Source of the DNA: Deltaproteobacteria bacterium
GTDB lineage: Bacteria > Myxococcota > Myxococcia > Myxococcales > 40CM-4-68-19
Assembly: GCA_025358085.1 (NCBI GenBank)
Contig: JANYKT010000156.1
Coordinates: forward strand, 1 to 58,656
Direction of reading: 5' to 3'
DNA length: 58,656 nucleotides
The notes under the pieces are model-generated. The model did no database searches and had not been told where the DNA came from. It saw only the letters and a list, made by a program, of their open reading frames with translations. The position numbers and the translations under genes are program-made. How positions within the stretch are numbered: position 1 is the stretch's first letter; every line of letters starts with the position of its first letter. Shown piece after piece: positions 10,777 through 19,012 of the stretch.

Positions 10777-11502
10777 GTGATCCCCTCCACTGTCGATCGG
10801 CTGCTCAAGCCGCTGCACCGCTGGGTCTGGCTTGATCCGCACCGCCGGGGCCGCAAGCTCCTGCGCTTCGCCGAGACCGAGGCGGACGGCGGCCGCGATC
10901 TCTCGCGAGCGGCCGAGCTGACGGCAGACCCGCTCCTGCGACGCCTCTATCTGCGCCATTCACAGGACGAGCAGCGTCACGCCGAGCTTTTTCGCGTCCG
11001 CGCGCGGCAGGTCCTCGAAAACGCCAAGGCCTCGACACTGGAAGTCAACTGGTTGACACCGGGCGAGCGCGGTCTCGATGACCTCCGGGTCGATGCCACC
11101 GGCGAGGACGCCTTGCTTGCCTTCCTGCACCTCTCGGAGAAGGCCGCGGCCGGCCGCTTCACGCTCTATCAATCGGTGCTCGGAACCGACGAAGGCACCC
11201 GCGAAGTCTTTCGCGAGATCCTTGAAGATGAGGCCTTTCATATGAGCTACACCCGCAGCCAGCTGGCGCGCATCGCGCCCCGCAAGCAGGGCCTCCGCCT
11301 CTGGCAGGCGCGCGCAGGCCGCCTCTGGAAAACGTATCTGCGCCTCGCCACGGCGCTGGCGTCGGTGCTGGGAACGGTGGTCCTGCGCGCGCAGTATTTC
11401 CTCATCCTGCCGATCTTTGCGCTGCTGGCGCGGCGTGCCCAGCGTCGAGAAGCACCGGGCTTTGCCAAAGCCCGCGGATCTAATCTGACGAGTCAATACT
11501 GA
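10777..11502 (+). CDS. Ferritin-like diiron protein with C-terminal membrane segment
   Basis: The 241-residue product starts at GTG 10777 (VIPSTVDRLL). Its four-helix part carries two Glu-x-x-His-type motifs, HSQDEQRHAELF and EILEDEAFHMSYT, plus upstream glutamates in LRFAETEADGG and HLSEKAAAGRF, the ligand pattern of a ferritin/rubrerythrin-like diiron site. The C-terminus has a hydrophobic stretch (LATALASVLGTVVL, YFLILPIFALLA) that should tether it to the membrane. The stop overlaps the carbamoyltransferase start (TGATG), so the two are co-translated. An oxygenase or hydroxylase acting on the carbamoylated product is possible; iron storage is less likely at this length and context. Confidence 0.72.
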   Translation: MIPSTVDRLLKPLHRWVWLDPHRRGRKLLRFAETEADGGRDLSRAAELTADPLLRRLYLRHSQDEQRHAELFRVRARQVLENAKASTLEVNWLTPGERGLDDLRVDATGEDALLAFLHLSEKAAAGRFTLYQSVLGTDEGTREVFREILEDEAFHMSYTRSQLARIAPRKQGLRLWQARAGRLWKTYLRLATALASVLGTVVLRAQYFLILPIFALLARRAQRREAPGFAKARGSNLTSQY

Positions 11503-13256
11503 TGCGCATTCTTGGTATCTCGGCGCACTATCATGACTCGGCCGCGGGGCTCCTGATCGACGGCGTCCCGGTCTGCTCGGTCGAAGAAGAGCGGCTTTCG
11601 CGCCGCAAGAATGACGCCGCCTTTCCGCTGCTGGCGATTGAATGGTGCCTGGAGCAAGCGGGCCTCGAGCCCGAGGCGCTCGACGCGGTCGTCTTCTACG
11701 AGAAGCCGATGCTCAAGTTCGATCGAATTCTCAATATGGCGCTGCGTACGTTCCCGCGCTCCTGGCGCAGCTTTCCGCAGGCGATGAAAAACTCGCTGGG
11801 CGAGAAGCTCTGGGTCAAGGGAATCATTGCCTCGCAGCTGGGTATCGCCGGAAGCAAGATTCTCTTTACCGAGCACCACCAGTCGCACGCCGCCGCGGCC
11901 TTCTATCCGAGCCCGTTCGATGAGGCGGCCATCCTCACCGCCGATGGCGTGGGTGAGTGGGCGACGCTCTCGGTGGGCCGCGGCTCCAAGGCGCGCGGCA
12001 TCGAGATGCTGCGCGAGCTGCGCTTTCCCCATTCATTGGGAATGCTCTATTCGACTTTCACTGCCTGGCTCGGCTTTCCGGTCAATGAAGGTGAATACAA
12101 GGTGATGGGACTCGCCTCTTATGGTGAGCCCTCGCTGGCTGACGAAGTGCGGCGAACGGTGCTGCCGGCCGCTGACGGCTCCTTCCGGCTCGATCTCGAC
12201 TACTTCGACTTTCACGCCAGCGCGAAGCGCAGCTATTCAGACAAGTTCACCGCGCTCTTCGGCGCCCCGCGCGAACCTTGGGATCCCATCGACCTCGGCA
12301 CTGCGGAAGGCAAGCGCTATGCGGATGTTGCCGCCAGCGTCCAGCTGGTCCTGGAGGAGCTGCTGCTCGGGCTTGCCCAGCGGCTGCAGCGCGAGACCGC
12401 GCTGAAGGCGCTCTGTCTCGGCGGAGGCGTCGCCCTCAATGGCGTTGCCAATGCACTGCTGCTGCGCGAGAGCGGCTTCGGGCAGATCTACGTGCCCTCC
12501 GCGCCCGGCGACGCTGGCTGCGCACTGGGCGCGGCGCTGTGGGCGGACCGCATCCATTTCAGGCGGCCACACGTTCCCATTCCCGACCATCCTTATTGGG
12601 GACCTGTGATTGACGGCAAGGACCTTTTGCGGATCGCCGCCGAGGACGGACTCGAATGCGAGACCCTGCAAGACGTCCCGGCGCGCGTCGCGGACGAACT
12701 CGCGCGGGGCCGTATCGTCGGCTGGATGCAAGGCGCTTCCGAGCTGGGTCCGCGCGCGCTCGGCAATCGCAGCATCCTCGCTGCTCCCCATGATGCGGCC
12801 ATGCGCGACAAGCTCAATCGCGGAATCAAGTATCGGGAAGAGTTCCGTCCTTTTGCTCCCGCCGTGCCGGTCGAGCAAGCCCGGCGCTTCTTCGACCTCC
12901 CCGAGGGCGGCGAGCGCCTGGGCCGCTTCATGTCGGGCGTCTTCAAGGTGCGTCCCGAATGGCGCGACAAGCTGGGCGCGGTCACGCACGTCGATGGCAC
13001 CGCGCGGGTGCAGACCGTGGACCGTGCGACCGCCCCGCTCTTTCATGCGCTGCTGGAAGCGTATGGGGCGCGCACAGGGATACCGGTCCTGCTCAATACC
13101 AGCTTCAATCTGGCGGGAGAGCCTATCGTCAATAAAGCGGTGGAGGGGTATTCAACCTTCCGTCGGTCAGGTATCGATGTCCTGGTCGCTGGTACTACGC
13201 TCGCAACGCGCCGCAAGGGCGCGAGCGATGCAATGCTTCCGCGGGAGGCGACGTGA
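11502..13256 (+). CDS. Carbamoyltransferase (NodU/CmcH family)
   Basis: These enzymes transfer carbamoyl from carbamoyl phosphate, through a carbamoyl-adenylate, to a hydroxyl group of a sugar, antibiotic or lipid. The 584-residue product has the N-terminal Kae1-like domain (ILGISAHYHDSAAGLL, EEERLSRRKND, TEHHQSHAAAAFYPSPFD with the metal-binding histidines, TADGVGEW) and the C-terminal YrdC-like domain (GWMQGASELGPRALGNRSIL, REEFRPFAPAVP, LLNTSFNLAGEPIV). It overlaps the ferritin-like gene upstream and the DUF5989 gene downstream by 4 bp. Substrate is unknown; the neighbours suggest an envelope or secreted glycoconjugate. Confidence 0.93.
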   Translation: MRILGISAHYHDSAAGLLIDGVPVCSVEEERLSRRKNDAAFPLLAIEWCLEQAGLEPEALDAVVFYEKPMLKFDRILNMALRTFPRSWRSFPQAMKNSLGEKLWVKGIIASQLGIAGSKILFTEHHQSHAAAAFYPSPFDEAAILTADGVGEWATLSVGRGSKARGIEMLRELRFPHSLGMLYSTFTAWLGFPVNEGEYKVMGLASYGEPSLADEVRRTVLPAADGSFRLDLDYFDFHASAKRSYSDKFTALFGAPREPWDPIDLGTAEGKRYADVAASVQLVLEELLLGLAQRLQRETALKALCLGGGVALNGVANALLLRESGFGQIYVPSAPGDAGCALGAALWADRIHFRRPHVPIPDHPYWGPVIDGKDLLRIAAEDGLECETLQDVPARVADELARGRIVGWMQGASELGPRALGNRSILAAPHDAAMRDKLNRGIKYREEFRPFAPAVPVEQARRFFDLPEGGERLGRFMSGVFKVRPEWRDKLGAVTHVDGTARVQTVDRATAPLFHALLEAYGARTGIPVLLNTSFNLAGEPIVNKAVEGYSTFRRSGIDVLVAGTTLATRRKGASDAMLPREAT

Positions 13257-13468
13257 CCCTCAAACGACGCGGCAAGATCGCCCGGACGCTCATCTTGATG
13301 GGTAGCGCGGGGCCCTCCATCGTCGACGGCGCGCGCGGTCTGTGGCGCAGCGACGCCGGGCGCAAGTGGCTGGTGCCGCTGCTCGTCTTCCTCTGCGTCA
13401 CGGGCCTTTTGCTGGTGGTGGCTGCGAGCGTCGAGGCCTTGGCGCCATTCATCTATGCAATCTTCTGA
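13253..13468 (+). CDS. DUF5989 family small membrane protein
   Basis: The 71-residue product has a basic N-terminus, one strong membrane helix (WLVPLLVFLCVTGLLLVVAA) and the family-typical end APFIYAIF. DUF5989 proteins occur immediately after carbamoyltransferases, commonly with SGNH hydrolases and SxtJ-like proteins, but have no known biochemical function. GTG start at 13253 overlaps the carbamoyltransferase stop (GTGA). The gene end overlaps the methyltransferase start by 14 bp. A scaffold or membrane anchor for the modifying enzymes would fit. Confidence 0.85.
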   Translation: MTLKRRGKIARTLILMGSAGPSIVDGARGLWRSDAGRKWLVPLLVFLCVTGLLLVVAASVEALAPFIYAIF

Positions 13469-14432
13469 AAAGGCTTTCGAGCTGCATTCAGACCCACTGC
13501 TCGCCTGTCCCCATTGCCAGGGGCGATTGATTGAGCTCAGCTGCGCTCGCTGCACCATTCAATACGACGCGCCCGGGGGCATCCCCGATCTGCGCCTCGA
13601 CAAGGACCTGCGCACCGAGCGCGTGCGTGCCTTTTATAAAGTCGCTCCGTTTCCCGGCTATCCCGTTCGCGACAGCCTCTCGGGCCTGCGCGCCCGGGCT
13701 GGCCGCAGCGCCTTTGCGCAGCTGCTCGACCGTTCCATCGAAGGCGATGCGGTCATCGTCGAGGTCGGCTGTGGAACCGGCCAGCTCAGCCTGTATCTCG
13801 CAACCGCCGACCGAATCGTCATCGGCGCGGACCTCTCACGCGCCTCGCTCAGTCTTGCGCAGGACGCCGCACGCCGCTACGGCCTCTCTGCGGTCCGATT
13901 CGTCGAGACTGATCTGCGCGCGCCGGGCCTGCAGGCGGGCTGTTTTGACGTGGTCATATCCAGCGGAGTGTTGCACCACACCCCGGACCCGCGCGCCTCA
14001 TTCAAGGCGCTGGCGCGGCTGGCGAAGCCGGGCGGCGTCATCGTGCTCGGCCTCTACAATACTTTCGCCCGCATTCCATTGAGGCTACGGCGCGCCTTCC
14101 GCAAGCTGACCGGCGTCATTCCGTTCGACCCCGTCCTGCGCGATCGAAAGTCCGAGCCCGAGCGCCGCGAAGCCTGGCTCCGCGATCAATACGAGCACCC
14201 GGAAGAGCACCGCCATACGCTCGCCGAGGTGCAAGGCTGGTTTCGCGAGAATGAGGTCAAATACCTGCGCGCCTATCCCAGCCCCATGCTGGCGGACGAA
14301 CCACCGGACAATCTCTTTGCACCTCTCGAGGACGATTGGCCGCTCGAGAACCTGCTCGCGCAGCTGTCGTGGGCCCGCACCCTCGGCCACGAAGGCGGGC
14401 TTTTCATCGCCGTCGGGCGGCGCCGGTTGTGA
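13455..14432 (+). CDS. Class I SAM-dependent methyltransferase with N-terminal zinc-binding module
   Basis: The 325-residue product opens with a Trm112-like metal-binding module (LACPHCQGRL, then LSCARCTIQYD). A Rossmann methyltransferase domain follows: motif I VEVGCGTGQLSLYLA, acidic motif II GADLSRASL, motif III-like VETDLRAPG, and motif IV FDVVISSGVLHHTPDP. A C-terminal region of about 110 residues is Arg/Glu rich. This is the last gene of the overlapping set starting with the ferritin-like gene. It could methylate the product that the carbamoyltransferase modifies; substrate is unknown. Confidence 0.85.
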   Translation: MQSSEKAFELHSDPLLACPHCQGRLIELSCARCTIQYDAPGGIPDLRLDKDLRTERVRAFYKVAPFPGYPVRDSLSGLRARAGRSAFAQLLDRSIEGDAVIVEVGCGTGQLSLYLATADRIVIGADLSRASLSLAQDAARRYGLSAVRFVETDLRAPGLQAGCFDVVISSGVLHHTPDPRASFKALARLAKPGGVIVLGLYNTFARIPLRLRRAFRKLTGVIPFDPVLRDRKSEPERREAWLRDQYEHPEEHRHTLAEVQGWFRENEVKYLRAYPSPMLADEPPDNLFAPLEDDWPLENLLAQLSWARTLGHEGGLFIAVGRRRL

Positions 14433-14510
14433 TCGTCTGAAGTCGTGCGCAGGGTGCTTGAACGATTCTGAAGACCGGGGGATCGAACGCGCAAGTGACG
14501 AGCTTGTCGC

Positions 14511-14548
14511 GCGCAAGCACCTCGCGCGACCGTTGGAGGTGCTTGCGC
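14511..14548. terminator. Hairpin between convergent methyltransferase and ligD
   Basis: The arms GCGCAAGCACCT (14511-14522) and AGGTGCTTGCGC (14537-14548) are perfectly complementary, with a 14-nt loop. It lies in the 218-bp gap between two genes that end toward each other, where a shared terminator is expected. No U-tract is present. Nothing else was recognised in this gap. Confidence 0.5.
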
Positions 14549-14650
14549 AAGCTCCGAGGGGTCCGGGTTTACACGCGCGCGGGTCCAGCCTTCAGGCGGG
14601 GCGGCGCAGGCTGGGCAAGGACATTCCGCCTGGGAGAAGTCGGTTGAGTC

Positions 14651-17113
14651 TTATCGCTTGAGACGTTCCCCGAGACGCGCCAGCGCGGCCGGCAGGTCGG
14701 GCGAGAGCGTCAGCACCGGTAACAAGGGATCTCCTTTCATACGCTTCATCCGCCCGGGCATTGATTTGATCGTGAATTTCTTCGGGTCGAGCCTGGTGTT
14801 GACTTCGCTCCAGCGCAGCGGCGCAGAGATGGTGCCGCCCGGCACCGGTCGCGCACTGAAGGGTCCGGCGATGGTCTTGCCGTCACCATTCTGCAGGTAG
14901 TCGAGGTAGACGCGGCCCAAGCGCGCGGCAATGTTGCGCTCGGTGGTACCAATCCCGGGGTGCCGCGCTTCCACCACGCGCGCAATCAACTCGCCGAGCG
15001 AGGTGGCCTGCTGGTGATTCAGCTGGGCGCCCAAGGGAATCAGCACGTGCAGTCCCTTCTGGCCGCTCGTCTTGGGGAAGCTCGGCAGCGTCAGCTCCTC
15101 GCACAACGCGTGAACGGCTTTGGCCAGCGTCACTACCCGTGCAAATGAAGCCTCCTTGGGATCAAGATCGATGACGCACCAATCCGGATTGGCATCGATC
15201 TGGTTCGCCGGCAGGTGCAGCGGAATGGTTCCGAGGTTCACGACATAGAGCAGCATCTCCAGGTCGTCACACACGAAGAAGTCGAGGTCGCCTACGCGCG
15301 CCGTGCGCACCCAGTCGGGCACGTGGTCGGGTGCATCCTTCTGGAAGAAGCTCTTTCCCGCGATGCCGTCGGGATAACGGGTGAGCGTAACCGCCCGGTC
15401 GCGCAGGTAGGGCAATAGCCAGGGAGAGATGGCGCGGTAGTAATCAATCAAATCGCCCTTGGTATAGCCTTGGTCGGGCCAGAAGAGCTTGCCGAGGTTG
15501 CTCAGCACCGCCCGGCGCGGAGGCTCGCTCGGCGTCCCCAGGCTGGGCGGGGCGGTCGCTTCCGAAGACACGCACTCTTCGGGCAGCTTGTCTTCCCGCA
15601 AGCGAAGAAAAGTCGGCTGCCGCAAGAGGCCGTCTTCGGTGATTTCTTTATATCTGACCTCGACCACCAGTCTCGGCTTGCACCAGGTATGCCCGCGGCC
15701 TTTTGGAAATGCTCCGGTACAGGGTGGCCGGGGAATCGTCAGCTCCTGCAAGAGCGCCTGTACCCGGGTCAGCTCCTTCTCGCTGAAGCCACCCCCGACG
15801 CGGCCGGCATAGACCAGCCCCTCAGGCTGGTACTGCGCGACATGCAGCGCGCCAAAGCCGCTGCGCGAGCCCTCTCCTTGCGTAAAGCCGACCACCACGA
15901 AATCAGCTGTCTTGTCCACGCGCACCTTGATCCAATCGCGGAAGCGGCCAGCCCGGTAACTCGAATCCCTCTCCTTGGCGACGATCCCTTCCAATCCCAA
16001 CTCACGGATGCTGGCGAAGAGCGCGCGGCCCTGGCCCTCGACATGATCGAGGTAGCGCAAGGGTCCCAGAGGCGGCAGCAGCTTCTGCAGGATCTCTTTG
16101 CGTTGCAGCAAAGGCAGCGACCGCAGGTCGAAGCCGTCGAAGCCGAGCAAGTCGAAGACAAAGAGCGAAGCGGGCAACTCTGCTGCTGCGCGCGCAATGT
16201 CCAGGGGACGTGTGAGCAGCGCACGCCGCTGCAGGCGCTGAAAAGCAGGCCGTCCCTGCTCGTCCAGCACGGCGATCTCGCCATCGAAGACGACATGTTT
16301 ATAAGGAAGTGAGACCAGCGCGTTGGCGAGGTCGGGAAAAATCGCGGTGGCATCGGCGCCCCGGCGATAGTGAATGGCCGCTCGCGCGCCCTCTTTTGCC
16401 GTTACGGCCCGAAAGCCGTCGACCTTCAATTCAAAAATCCATAAAGGGTCGTCAAATGCTTCTGCCCGGGGTTCGGCGAGCATGACCTGCACCTCGGCCG
16501 CGTGGAGGCAAAGCCGCGGTGCCTTGATTCGCTCCAGCTCTTGAATGATCGTCGCGCCGCGGTCCACGCCCACCTCGGCAACGGCCAGTCCGCTCAAGAT
16601 TGATTTCTCGCTGAACGTTCCCTTGCGCCGCACGTGCTCGTCGCCAGTCTCTTTGATCAGCAGCCACTCCTTCGGATTGCGTTTGGTGCGGACCAGCGTC
16701 CAGCGGCCGCGCAGCTTGTAGCCGGAGAGTTCGAAGAGGAGCTTGCCGTCGATCATTCCCTGGCGCGGATCAAGTAGATGGGTGCAGCGACCCCGGTCCC
16801 AGACGATCATCTTTCCCGCGCCGTAGTTGCCGGCGGGAATGATCCCCTCGAAATCGGCGTACTCGACTGGATGGTCCTCGGTCTGCATGGCGAGGCGCTT
16901 GTCCGCCGGGTCGGGCGAGGGCCCCCTGGGCACTGCCCATGACTTGAGCACGCCGTCCCACTCCAGCCTCAGGTCATGGTGCAGGCGCGTCGCAGCGTGC
17001 TCCTGAACAACAAAGATGCCCGGCCGCGATTGGCCGCGCCCTGGCTCGGGCATGGGCTCCGGCGTCCGATCGGCCGACCGCTTCCGGCGATAGTGGTCCA
17101 GAAAGTTGGGCAT
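14651..17113 (-). CDS. ligD: ATP-dependent DNA ligase D (NHEJ)
   Basis: LigD processes and joins double-strand break ends held by Ku in bacterial non-homologous end joining. The 820-residue product has the three domains in the order phosphoesterase, ligase, polymerase. The phosphoesterase domain (residues about 30-165) shows ATRLHHDLRLEWDGVLKSWA and GIIPAGNYGAGKMIVWD. The ligase domain has the nucleotidyl lysine in FELKVDGFRAV and HVVFDGEIAV. The C-terminal primase-like domain shows YTKGDLIDYYRAISPWLLPY and KTSGQKGLHVLIPL. The start was moved to ATG 17113 (MPNFLDHY) because longer versions would run into the divergent ku gene. Only 50 bp separate the two starts, so they probably share control sequences. 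Confidence 0.95.
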   Translation of the reverse strand: MPNFLDHYRRKRSADRTPEPMPEPGRGQSRPGIFVVQEHAATRLHHDLRLEWDGVLKSWAVPRGPSPDPADKRLAMQTEDHPVEYADFEGIIPAGNYGAGKMIVWDRGRCTHLLDPRQGMIDGKLLFELSGYKLRGRWTLVRTKRNPKEWLLIKETGDEHVRRKGTFSEKSILSGLAVAEVGVDRGATIIQELERIKAPRLCLHAAEVQVMLAEPRAEAFDDPLWIFELKVDGFRAVTAKEGARAAIHYRRGADATAIFPDLANALVSLPYKHVVFDGEIAVLDEQGRPAFQRLQRRALLTRPLDIARAAAELPASLFVFDLLGFDGFDLRSLPLLQRKEILQKLLPPLGPLRYLDHVEGQGRALFASIRELGLEGIVAKERDSSYRAGRFRDWIKVRVDKTADFVVVGFTQGEGSRSGFGALHVAQYQPEGLVYAGRVGGGFSEKELTRVQALLQELTIPRPPCTGAFPKGRGHTWCKPRLVVEVRYKEITEDGLLRQPTFLRLREDKLPEECVSSEATAPPSLGTPSEPPRRAVLSNLGKLFWPDQGYTKGDLIDYYRAISPWLLPYLRDRAVTLTRYPDGIAGKSFFQKDAPDHVPDWVRTARVGDLDFFVCDDLEMLLYVVNLGTIPLHLPANQIDANPDWCVIDLDPKEASFARVVTLAKAVHALCEELTLPSFPKTSGQKGLHVLIPLGAQLNHQQATSLGELIARVVEARHPGIGTTERNIAARLGRVYLDYLQNGDGKTIAGPFSARPVPGGTISAPLRWSEVNTRLDPKKFTIKSMPGRMKRMKGDPLLPVLTLSPDLPAALARLGERLKR

Positions 17114-17163
17114 TTCCGCGCTTACGTTACCATCCTGAAAGAAAGAATCAGCGGAGGTACACG

Positions 17164-18108
17164 GTGGCTGCTCGCTCGATCGCTTCGGGAACCATTTCGT
17201 TCGGCCTGGTGTCAATTCCGGTCAAGCTCTACTCAGCGACGCAAGCAACGTCGGCAATCTCGTTCAACTTGCTGCACGACAAGTGCAGCGGCCGGCTCAA
17301 GCAGCAGTACATCTGCCCGCGGGACGACAATGAGGTGGTCGATCGCGAGCACATGGTCAAGGGCTATGAGATCGCCAAGGATCGCTACGTCACCTTCACG
17401 CCTGAAGAGCTGAAGTCCCTCGAAGAGAAAGCCAGCCAGCAAATCGAGATCACCGAGTTCGTGCCAACCGAGAAGATCGATCCGGTCTATTTCGACAAGC
17501 CTTACTATCTGGGGCCTGAAAAGGGCGCCGACCGCGCGTACAAGCTTTTGGCAGAAGCAATGAGGCAGACCGGCCGCACCGCGCTGGCGCGGTATGCCGC
17601 CCGCGGCAAGCAATATCTGGTTCAATTGCGCCCGCTCTTGCCCGAGCAAGGAGGGGGCCTCGTGATGCAACAGCTGATGTATGCCGACGAGGTTCGCTCG
17701 TTTTCGGAGGTGCCGGTGCAGGAGACAGCGCCAATCAAGGAGCAGGAACTCCTGCTGGCCAAGCAGATCATTGCGCAGATCAGCGTCGATGCGTTCCGGC
17801 CCGAGAAGTATGAGGATGAGGTCAAGAAGCGTGTGCAGGAACAGATCCAGCGCAAGTCCGAAGGCCAGGCCATCGACCTGACCGAACCGGAGGCAAAGCC
17901 CGCGCAGGTCATCGATTTGATGGAAGCATTGAAAGCCTCGCTCGAGGCGAAGGGGCTGATGCCGCGGGCCGCCGCCGCGAAGCCGGCCGAGGCCGAAGGG
18001 CCCGCTGGGTCCGGGACCGGGGACGAGCCGGCCGGCGAAGCGCGCAAGGCTCCCAAGCGTGCGCCACGCGCCGAGGGAAAAGCGCCGGGAAAGACTTCCC
18101 GCAAGTAG
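17164..18108 (+). CDS. ku: Ku protein, NHEJ end-binding factor
   Basis: A homodimeric ring that binds DNA double-strand ends and recruits LigD. The 314-residue product begins GTISFGLVSIPVKLYSAT, the hallmark N-terminus, and contains CPRDDNEVVDREHMVKGYE, PVYFDKPYYLGP and GRTALARYAARGKQYLVQLR. The C-terminal tail (about 50 residues) is Lys/Ala/Pro rich, as in Ku proteins whose extended tails modulate DNA binding. The GTG start has GGAGG 6 bp upstream. Divergent from ligD. Confidence 0.96.
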   Translation: MAARSIASGTISFGLVSIPVKLYSATQATSAISFNLLHDKCSGRLKQQYICPRDDNEVVDREHMVKGYEIAKDRYVTFTPEELKSLEEKASQQIEITEFVPTEKIDPVYFDKPYYLGPEKGADRAYKLLAEAMRQTGRTALARYAARGKQYLVQLRPLLPEQGGGLVMQQLMYADEVRSFSEVPVQETAPIKEQELLLAKQIIAQISVDAFRPEKYEDEVKKRVQEQIQRKSEGQAIDLTEPEAKPAQVIDLMEALKASLEAKGLMPRAAAAKPAEAEGPAGSGTGDEPAGEARKAPKRAPRAEGKAPGKTSRK

Positions 18109-18152
18109 CCACACGTGCGATCTTTGCCTCGAGACTTTTGGCGGAGGCACGG

Positions 18153-18962
18153 GTGGCAGGCTACGGCGCGCGCGAGGTCGCGAAGATGATCGGCCTCTCG
18201 GTCGGCCAGGTGCGCTCCTACGTGCGCGCCGGGTTCCTCGATCCGTCGCGCGGACCCCGCGGCAAGTTGCTCTTTTCCTTCCAGGACCTGGTGCTGCTGC
18301 GGACCGCCAAGGGGCTGGTCTCCGCGCGCATCGCCCCGCGCCGCGTCCGCAGCGCCCTGAAAAAGTTGCGCGGACAGCTCCCCGAGGGCCGTCCGCTGCG
18401 CGGGGTCCGCATTCGCGCGGAGGGCGACCGCATCGTGGTCGGCGACGGCGCGCAAAGGTTCGAAGCCGAGTCAGGCCAGGCGCTCTTCGACTTCGATACC
18501 GCCGAGGTTGCCCGAAAAGTCGCGCCCATCGTCCGGCGTCTGGCATTCAGTGGCGGAGCGATTGAATGGTATGAGCGCGGCTGCGACCTCGAGGAGGCCG
18601 CGCCGGAAGACGCGAAGGCGGCCTATGGCAAGGCCATCGAGCTCGACCATGGCCACGCCGACGCGCAGGTCAATCTAGGCCGGCTGCTGCATGAGGCCGG
18701 CGATTCTTCGGGCGCGGTCACGCATTACCGGGCAGCGATTGAAGCGCAGCCAGGGCACTCCATCGCCGCGTTCAATCTGGGCGCCGCGCTCGAGGACCTG
18801 CGACTGCCTGAGGAAGCCATATTGGCTTATCGGCTGTCGCTTCAGGCAGATCCCGCCTGCGCGGATGCGCACTACAACCTGGCGATCCTTTATGAACGAA
18901 AGGGAGACGCAGTGCTGGCTTTGCGGCACTTGAGGACCTATCGCAAGCTGGTCCAGGCTTGA
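18153..18962 (+). CDS. MerR-type HTH protein with TPR repeats
   Basis: The 269-residue product combines an N-terminal MerR-like DNA-binding helix-turn-helix (YGAREVAKMIGLSVGQVRSY, then VRAGFLDPSRGP) with about four C-terminal TPR units (AKAAYGKAIELDHGHADAQV, AVTHYRAAIEAQPGHSIAAF, AILAYRLSLQADPACADAHY). This architecture is common in myxobacteria and may link transcription to a protein partner. GTG at 18153 is preferred over TTG 18138 because GGAGG lies 6 bp upstream. It lies 44 bp after ku and may be co-transcribed. The stop overlaps the start of a truncated DUF72 gene. Confidence 0.8.
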   Translation: MAGYGAREVAKMIGLSVGQVRSYVRAGFLDPSRGPRGKLLFSFQDLVLLRTAKGLVSARIAPRRVRSALKKLRGQLPEGRPLRGVRIRAEGDRIVVGDGAQRFEAESGQALFDFDTAEVARKVAPIVRRLAFSGGAIEWYERGCDLEEAAPEDAKAAYGKAIELDHGHADAQVNLGRLLHEAGDSSGAVTHYRAAIEAQPGHSIAAFNLGAALEDLRLPEEAILAYRLSLQADPACADAHYNLAILYERKGDAVLALRHLRTYRKLVQA

Positions 18963-19012
18963 AGGTTCTCGTCGGAACTTCGGGATACAACTACTTGTCC
19001 GCCATTGAGTAG
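18959..19012 (+). pseudogene. Truncated start of a DUF72 gene
   Basis: A TTG codon overlapping the preceding stop opens LKVLVGTSGYNYLSAIE and then TAG. The segment VLVGTSGYNY is the conserved N-terminus of DUF72 proteins (usually GTSGYSYKEW). Homology breaks after about 12 codons, where the 3' end of the convergent cyclase gene begins. It suggests that a former operon partner of the MerR-TPR gene was cut off by a rearrangement. The match is short, so chance cannot be fully excluded. Confidence 0.5.

Noticed and set aside
10756-10959. Longer N-terminus for the membrane SGNH protein (start at 10959)
   Set aside because: The extra 68 residues are polar and unlike a membrane protein start, and would overlap the ferritin-like gene.
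17114-17215. Longer N-terminus for LigD (start at 17215)
   Set aside because: It would overlap the ku coding start, and the extra residues are not homologous to the phosphoesterase domain.
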